Origin: GWC2-45-44 sp041661665 | GTDB taxonomy: Bacteria > Planctomycetota > Phycisphaerae > Sedimentisphaerales > UBA12454 | Direction of reading: 5' to 3' | NCBI GenBank assembly: GCA_041661665.1 | Contig: JBAZTW010000003.1 | Location: 18,330-82,329, forward strand | DNA length: 64,000 bases | Shown here: in pieces, positions 59,673 to 64,000 of the stretch | How the letters are laid out: each line of letters begins with the position of its first letter | Position numbering within the stretch: the first letter of the stretch is position 1 | Notes under the pieces: generated by a model | Told to the model about the DNA's origin: nothing | Seen by the model: only the letters and a program-made list of their open reading frames with translations | Databases searched by the model: none | Translations under genes and position numbers: made by a program

Positions 59673-60434
59673 TTATTCTTTGCAGCATTTGCTGCATGGA
59701 GTATATCCTTTGGCTTTGGCATCTTCAAGTTTTATTGGAGTTGAGCTTTTGCTTAAAAAGCTGCATCCGCTGCGGTGATATTTTGTGCCGGTCTTTGTTA
59801 CATAGACAATATCTTTTTCCGTATCTGTATTTTGCGATATTTTTGGAGTGGCTGAGATGATTGCCGCTTGTTGCTTGGTCGGCTCGGATTGCGAAGTGTT
59901 TTTCTGTAGCGGCTGATTTACAGACTGCTCAGCCAGACTGGTGTCCCAAATGCCCTTGCCCCGTTCTCTTGCAAATTTTTCAAGCTGCCCAAATTCAGCG
60001 GAGTATTTAAAAGCCGCAGTCTTATCCGCTCTGCCATAACCCTGCCGAATAATTTCAGCATTTACGAACAGCCCATCAGGTACGCGATACACATAGCCGG
60101 ATATCGTCTCTGCATTATTAGGCTCGTTCTGGTTTGGGTCTTTAACGATGAACACATTTTCGCCTCGCAAGAGATTTTTGGTGAACGCTGCTAATTGGCC
60201 GCTGTATTTTTCCGCCGGCGTTATACCAATCATTTTAACTTTCACTCGCAGGCTGTTGACATCGATAATGACAGTGTCGCCGCCAATGATTCCAACAACC
60301 TGATAAGATAGCAATTGGGCAGGGGTGATTTCCTCAAACGTCGGTAATTCAAAACTGAATTTATACGCCGTTGCCGCACAAACCGACAAAGCCGCCAGCA
60401 CAATTACTGCGATGAGCCTTTTTCTTTGTTTCAT
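59673..60434 (-). CDS. Exported staphylococcal-nuclease-like protein with a Cys-rich C-terminal domain
   Basis: A 253-residue exported protein. After a signal anchor (residues 5-25) comes an SNase-like OB fold with IGGDTVIIDV and KMIGITPAEKYSGQL. Later segments are FVNAEIIRQGYGRAD and GKGIWDTS. The Ca-binding DxD part is changed, and the residues equivalent to Arg35 and Arg87 of staphylococcal nuclease look substituted (Lys, and a hydrophobic residue), with Asp40 replaced by Thr, though a Glu is kept. The C-terminal YVTKTGTKYHRSGCSFLSKS and CSKCCKE resemble an Ada-like metal-binding module. I infer a non-canonical, possibly inactive nuclease. Confidence 0.78.
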   Translation of the reverse strand: MKQRKRLIAVIVLAALSVCAATAYKFSFELPTFEEITPAQLLSYQVVGIIGGDTVIIDVNSLRVKVKMIGITPAEKYSGQLAAFTKNLLRGENVFIVKDPNQNEPNNAETISGYVYRVPDGLFVNAEIIRQGYGRADKTAAFKYSAEFGQLEKFARERGKGIWDTSLAEQSVNQPLQKNTSQSEPTKQQAAIISATPKISQNTDTEKDIVYVTKTGTKYHRSGCSFLSKSSTPIKLEDAKAKGYTPCSKCCKE

Positions 60435-60578
60435 TATTATCTCCTAATTTTCGATTATTTCTCTCAAACATCTGCTTAAATTATATCTTTCACCCTGATA
60501 AACTCAACTGATTTTGTCCGTAAAGCTTCTATGGAATTTGAAAAATGTTAAGAATAACCGAAGATTTGACGATATATG

Positions 60579-60607
60579 TTGCGGTAATTTATCATTTATG
60601 ATATAAT
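60579..60607 (+). promoter_or_regulatory. Promoter of the abiEi-abiEii operon, leaderless
   Basis: TTGCGG and TATAAT are separated by 17 bases. The -10 ends seven bases before the abiEi ATG, so the mRNA should start at the start codon. No ribosome site is present. Confidence 0.6.
60590..60603. promoter_or_regulatory. Palindrome overlapping the abiE -10 region
   Basis: TATCAT and ATGATA with TT between (TATCATTTATGATA). It covers the spacer and the first bases of the -10. AbiEi antitoxins are known to repress their own promoters by binding inverted repeats. Confidence 0.5.
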
Positions 60608-60613
60608 AATGCA

Positions 60614-61246
60614 ATGAATTTTGAAAATTTAGTAAATAAAGTGTCGAATCTGTCCTGCTTTACGGTAAGGTTTCTTGCTGCCGGTCAGAATCTGCCGCAG
60701 GTTCGGCTGCAAATCAGTCGATGGGTCAGAGATGGCAGGCTGATTAAGCTGCATAAGGGGTTGTATGTTTTGGCGGAGGCTTATCGCAAAATCACCCCTG
60801 AAAAATTCTGCGTCGCCAACCAACTCAAATCCGCTTCATACATTTCTCTTCAATCTGCTCTTTCGTTTTATGGTTTGATTCCCGAATATGTACCGCAGAT
60901 TTCCAGCGTTACTACCGGCAGGCCGCAGACAATTGAAACGCCGCTGGGCAGATTTGATTTCAGAAATATCAGCAAAAAGTTTTTCTACGGCTTTAAAAGA
61001 ATTGAACTTGCCGCAGGACAGAATGCTTTTATCGCCTGCCCGGAAAAAGCTTTGCTCGACCTTGTGCATCTAAGCCCCGGCAGCGATAGCGAAGAATTTA
61101 TCGAGCAGCTTCGATTACAGAATTTTGATAAAATTAACAAAAATGTTTTATTTGAATTTGCCGACAAAGCCGATACTCCCAAATTAAAACGCGCGTGCAA
61201 ATATATTGAAAAAATTATTCAGCAGGGTGAAGGGATTGAATTATGA
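60614..61246 (+). CDS. abiEi: AbiEi family antitoxin
   Basis: A 210-residue type IV antitoxin. The N-terminal winged helix (about 5-65) has NLPQVRLQISRWVRDGRLIK and then LHKGLYVLAEAYRK. The C-terminal domain is the AbiEi_4 type, with KSASYISLQSALSFYGLIPE. The stop overlaps the toxin start (ATGA). Known members protect the cell from AbiEii and repress the operon. The mRNA should be leaderless, which would place the first codon at the transcription start. Confidence 0.88.
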   Translation: MNFENLVNKVSNLSCFTVRFLAAGQNLPQVRLQISRWVRDGRLIKLHKGLYVLAEAYRKITPEKFCVANQLKSASYISLQSALSFYGLIPEYVPQISSVTTGRPQTIETPLGRFDFRNISKKFFYGFKRIELAAGQNAFIACPEKALLDLVHLSPGSDSEEFIEQLRLQNFDKINKNVLFEFADKADTPKLKRACKYIEKIIQQGEGIEL

Positions 61247-62055
61247 AAGATTATCTAAAAGAGCAAATTGTAAATATCAAAGACGCTAATCTTGCAGGTT
61301 GTATCGTCCGTGAATATCTTCAGGCTCGAATCCTTGAATCGCTTCAGGAAGCCGGTGCTTTCACGAATTGGGCGTTTGTAGGAGGCACTGCATTGAGGTT
61401 TTTATACGCTATGCCGCGATTCTCGGAAGATTTGGATTTTTCACTTTCACAGGCAGGAGTCGAAGATAATTTCACAAATCTTATGAAAAAAGCAAAAACG
61501 GATTTCGAGGCGGAAAATTATAATATCGCAATCAAAATTAAAACATCAAAAACGGTCAAATCCGCTTTTATTAAATTCACAGGCCTGCTTTATGAGATGG
61601 GGCTTTCTCCGCTTGCCTCTGAAACTGTTTCCATCAAGGTAGAAATTGATACCAACCCGCCGGCAGGGGCGGGATTGGAAACAAGCATTATTCGCAGACA
61701 TATCCTCTTAAACCTTCAGCATTATGACAAGAGTTCGCTGCTTGCGGGAAAACTGCACGCATTGCTTATGCGTAAATATGTCAAGGGCAGAGACATTTAT
61801 GATTTGATGTGGTATCTGTCGGATAAAACCTGGCCGAGACCAAATCTGCTCCTGCTCAATAACGCTCTTAAACAAACCGAATGGCAAGGCTCGCAAATTA
61901 CCGAAGATAACTGGTCGGCCCAAATTGCTCAGCGGCTCTGTGAATTTGACTGGAACAAGGCAATCGCTGACGTAAAACCTTTTGTTGAAAAGCAAAGCGA
62001 GCTTAATATGATTACAAGAGACAACATTCTTGACCTTCTGAAATACCGACAATAG
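61243..62055 (+). CDS. abiEii: AbiEii family nucleotidyltransferase toxin
   Basis: A 270-residue minimal nucleotidyltransferase. The catalytic signature is VGGTALRFLYAMPRFSEDLD (GG[ST]-x9-D-x-D type). A second segment, KLHALLMRKYVKGRDIYDLM, provides the Lys-x-x-DxxD region. Relatives such as AbiEii and MenT act by adding nucleotides to tRNA and block translation. The overlap with the antitoxin secures co-expression. No other phage-defence genes sit beside the pair. Confidence 0.9.
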   Translation: MKDYLKEQIVNIKDANLAGCIVREYLQARILESLQEAGAFTNWAFVGGTALRFLYAMPRFSEDLDFSLSQAGVEDNFTNLMKKAKTDFEAENYNIAIKIKTSKTVKSAFIKFTGLLYEMGLSPLASETVSIKVEIDTNPPAGAGLETSIIRRHILLNLQHYDKSSLLAGKLHALLMRKYVKGRDIYDLMWYLSDKTWPRPNLLLLNNALKQTEWQGSQITEDNWSAQIAQRLCEFDWNKAIADVKPFVEKQSELNMITRDNILDLLKYRQ

Positions 62056-62207
62056 TTCTATGTAATCGGCTGGATATAAATGTTCATTTCCAACCTTAAA
62101 AAATTGACATTACCCCACGAAAGTGGTACAGGAAAACGGTCGATAATACTTTAAAATACGGTGTTTGAGCGTATTATTGCCTATTACAGGAATTTAAAGG
62201 AATAAAA

Positions 62208-62852
62208 ATGTTTATGAAGTCGCAAAGTCCGATAAATATGGTTGAGCCGAGAAGCCAGACGCAATCCTACCAGCGCACAAGGGAAATGACCCTTGACGAT
62301 ATGCTGCTGGAGAACAGGATTATATTTATGATTGGCGAAATCAACTACGCGATGGCAACCGGCGTAATTATGAAAATGCTCTATCTGGACAACCAGAAAC
62401 GCGGCAGCGACATCAGCCTTTACATAAATTCACCAGGCGGAGATGTTGACGACACTATGGCGATTTTCGACACGATGAGCTTCATCGGTTCGCCCGTCTC
62501 GACGTTCTGCATCGGCAGGGCGGAAAGCGGCGCCGCTGTAATTCTCGCCGCAGGCCAAAAAGGCAAACGCCACGCGTTGCCCCACGCAAAAATTATGCTC
62601 CATCAGCCCTGGGGCGGCGTTACAGGCCAGGCTTCCGATATTAAAATCCAGGCCGAGGAAATTTTAAAAGCAAAAAAAATGCTGAACGAAATTCTCTCTA
62701 ATCTTACAGGCCAGTCCGTTGACAAAATCACCGGCGAGACCGAACGCGACAGATATATGACCGCTCTGGAAGCGAAAGAATATGGTCTTATTGACGAAGT
62801 CCTCCACGAAGTCGAAGATGATAAAACAAAAAAAGATAAGGACAAAAAATAA
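62208..62852 (+). CDS. clpP: ATP-dependent Clp protease proteolytic subunit, first copy
   Basis: A 214-residue ClpP with a complete triad: Ser107 in GRAESGAAV, His132 in MLHQPWGG and Asp181 in ETERDRYM. The usual GQAASM is GRAESG, so the flanking residues differ, but the Ser is preserved. The N-terminal processing region (about 1-25) is unusually Gln/Ser-rich. AAAGGA precedes the ATG at 62208; the ATG two codons later is also possible. It lies 36 bases upstream of the second clpP. Confidence 0.95.
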   Translation: MFMKSQSPINMVEPRSQTQSYQRTREMTLDDMLLENRIIFMIGEINYAMATGVIMKMLYLDNQKRGSDISLYINSPGGDVDDTMAIFDTMSFIGSPVSTFCIGRAESGAAVILAAGQKGKRHALPHAKIMLHQPWGGVTGQASDIKIQAEEILKAKKMLNEILSNLTGQSVDKITGETERDRYMTALEAKEYGLIDEVLHEVEDDKTKKDKDKK

Positions 62853-62888
62853 AATTAACCGCGATGACGGTATAAAAAAGGAAAACTT

Positions 62889-63518
62889 ATGACTGCTAAT
62901 CAGACTCTTGTACCGATAGTAATTGAGAAAACAGGTCGCGGCGAACGCGCTTACGATATTTACTCGCGACTGCTGAAAGACCGAATCATTTTCCTCGGCG
63001 GTCAGGTTGACGATGATTCAGCGAATCTCATCGTCGCGCAAATGCTGTTCCTCAGCAACGAAGACAGCAAAAGCGACATTCACTTTTACATCAATTCGCC
63101 GGGCGGAAGCATCACTGCGGGCCTTGCGGTTTATGACACAATGCAATTCCTCCGCTGTCAGGTCGCCACATACTGCGTCGGACAGGCCGCCAGTATGGGT
63201 TCGGTGCTTTTCACCGCCGGAGCGAAAGGCAAAAGATTTATGCTCAACAACAGCAGAATTCTGCTGCATCAGCCCTTGCTCAACGGAGTTTATCAGGGTC
63301 AGGCAACCGACATCGACATTCAGGCAAAGGAAATCATTCGCCTTCGCGCAAGATTGTATGACATAATTGCCAAACATACCGGCAAATCGCCCGAAAAAAT
63401 TATGGCTGACTGCGACAGGAATCTGTGGCTTGAGGCCAACGAATCAATCGAATACGGCCTGGCTGACGAAATTCTCCAGCGTGCGCCGGAGCCCGTGCAA
63501 AAAACTGACCAGGAATAA
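62889..63518 (+). CDS. clpP: ATP-dependent Clp protease proteolytic subunit, second copy with altered triad
   Basis: A 209-residue ClpP paralogue. Ser102 (GQAASMGS) and His127 (LLHQPLLNG) are normal. In the loop before EANESIEYG the position of the catalytic Asp (DRD-N/F in B. subtilis ClpP) reads DCDRNLWL, so Asn178 replaces Asp. Listeria ClpP1 is a known precedent for this change. A mixed ClpP1P2 tetradecamer with this subunit as a regulated partner is likely. It is followed by a terminator and no clpX is visible. Confidence 0.93.
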   Translation: MTANQTLVPIVIEKTGRGERAYDIYSRLLKDRIIFLGGQVDDDSANLIVAQMLFLSNEDSKSDIHFYINSPGGSITAGLAVYDTMQFLRCQVATYCVGQAASMGSVLFTAGAKGKRFMLNNSRILLHQPLLNGVYQGQATDIDIQAKEIIRLRARLYDIIAKHTGKSPEKIMADCDRNLWLEANESIEYGLADEILQRAPEPVQKTDQE

Positions 63519-63522
63519 AAAA

Positions 63523-63552
63523 AAGCCTCGGCGTTTAAACCGAGGCTTTTTA
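63523..63552. terminator. Bidirectional Rho-independent terminator after clpP2
   Basis: AAGCCTCGG and CCGAGGCTT form a nine-base stem with an eight-base loop; A runs on the left and T runs on the right serve both strands. It lies between converging genes. Confidence 0.82.
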
Positions 63553-63577
63553 CTAACTACTGATTCAAACCACTATG

Positions 63578-64000
63578 TTAATATACAAGAATATTCTGTG
63601 TGAGTTCCTGGCCAAACCACACAACGCCTTCCTGCAGCATTGACCACTTGGTTGCATACTGTCCAGGAGTTGTCGGCGCTATCAACTCAACTTGGAACGT
63701 AACATCCCTGCCTCGGAAAACACCGCCGTAAATACCTACTTCATTGGCAGTATTGTCAATCATCCATCGTCCTACGGCAGCAAAAGCTGGTGTGCTATGT
63801 TGGCCCATACGGAACATCGTAGCTTCATTCCACATCATATCCCCTTCATTGCGGAATATGATTTTAACTATCATATGTTCCCCTGCTCGCATTACAGTGG
63901 GGAAATTGTGCCAGAGAATACTGGAATTTCTATCCGGCCGGTCGTTGAAGATTCTTGCGCCGGCGGCAGTGGTCTTAATATACTGATACGGATCATTTGT
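63578..64000 (-). CDS. C-terminal part of a protein with an NBR1-type Ig-like domain (5' part outside window)
   Basis: About 140 residues are visible on the minus strand, open to the right edge. The conserved pattern is TVMRAGEHMIVKIIFRNEGD, then M-x-W (MMWNEATMFRMG), then VELIAPTTPGQYATKWSM, with EGVVWFGQ near the end. This is the Ig-like domain first seen next to BRCA1 in NBR1. In bacteria it appears in large exported or surface proteins, often repeated. The part before the window is unknown, so neither length nor full architecture can be given. It ends LTQNILVY with a stop at 63578. Confidence 0.82.
   Translation of the reverse strand, partial: TNDPYQYIKTTAAGARIFNDRPDRNSSILWHNFPTVMRAGEHMIVKIIFRNEGDMMWNEATMFRMGQHSTPAFAAVGRWMIDNTANEVGIYGGVFRGRDVTFQVELIAPTTPGQYATKWSMLQEGVVWFGQELTQNILVY

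Noticed and set aside
1..64000. CRISPR array
   Set aside because: The repeats seen are few, unevenly spaced and mostly hairpins with genes in between; no regular repeat-spacer pattern exists.

Overview
The window is a chromosomal segment of a diderm, probably heterotrophic bacterium. The best guess is the Planctomycetota, class Phycisphaerae. Reasons: an exported M1 peptidase ends in a planctomycete-style dockerin repeat pair (DLSGDNKVNFDD-type), there is an LpxC-FabZ fusion, many conserved-hypothetical exported proteins, and a full outer-membrane/lipid A cluster. Most of it is ordinary housekeeping DNA with short accessory islands and many small hairpin-forming intergenic repeats. The taxonomic call is an inference.

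Layout. 1-6.4 kb: tpiA (partial), pheA and pgsA, then a tight four-gene unit of a lysine 2,3-aminomutase, two D-Ala-D-Ala-ligase-like ATP-grasp proteins and a GNAT acetyltransferase, which looks like a pathway making a beta-lysine-containing product. 6.5-8 kb: two orphan genes (exported protein; HNH-like protein). 8.2-15.3 kb: typA, a small coiled-coil gene, a secreted M1 aminopeptidase behind a hairpin-rich leader, a membrane coiled-coil protein and a PfkB sugar kinase. 15.5-23.2 kb, minus strand: yihY-like, an AsmA-like giant, and the canonical rpsB-tsf-pyrH-frr translation cluster with a strong terminator after tsf. 23.4-26 kb: ogt, ridA, pentapeptide protein, lipoprotein, ASCH protein. 26.1-29.1 kb: an AT-rich accessory island with a truncated Bro-N gene, a DUF3800 protein and a three-domain PD-(D/E)XK / RNase HI / zinc-ribbon protein.

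29.1-45.4 kb: rodA, a promoter with a structured leader, tRNA-Gln, then glmU-prs-rplY-pth-rpsF-ssb-rpsR-rplI-dnaB and bamA-skp-lpxD-lpxC/fabZ-lpxA-oxidoreductase. This is the core of translation, replication and outer-membrane biogenesis on one strand. 45.6-54.5 kb: lipoprotein, ilvC, NifU-like protein, a DUF4143 ATPase with a near-perfect operator palindrome, a membrane protein with its own wHTH regulator, a TIGR03960-type radical SAM protein, an FHA-GAF protein, and a DUF3800 gene split by a frameshift at an A6 run. 54.5-64 kb: a candidate small RNA with promoter and terminator, a purine permease, a DJ-1 protein, tRNA-Gly, trigger factor, an exported coiled-coil protein, a degenerate SNase-like protein, an AbiEi/AbiEii toxin-antitoxin pair, two clpP genes (the second with Asn in place of the catalytic Asp), and the end of a gene with an NBR1-type Ig domain.

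Best leads for something undescribed: (1) the kamA/ATP-grasp/ATP-grasp/GNAT operon; (2) the DUF3800 plus PD-(D/E)XK-RNase HI-zinc ribbon pair; (3) the small RNA at 54503-54594 and the structured leaders at 30620-30740 and 10921-10990; (4) the families of short hairpin repeats, one of which appears to have ended a Bro-N gene.
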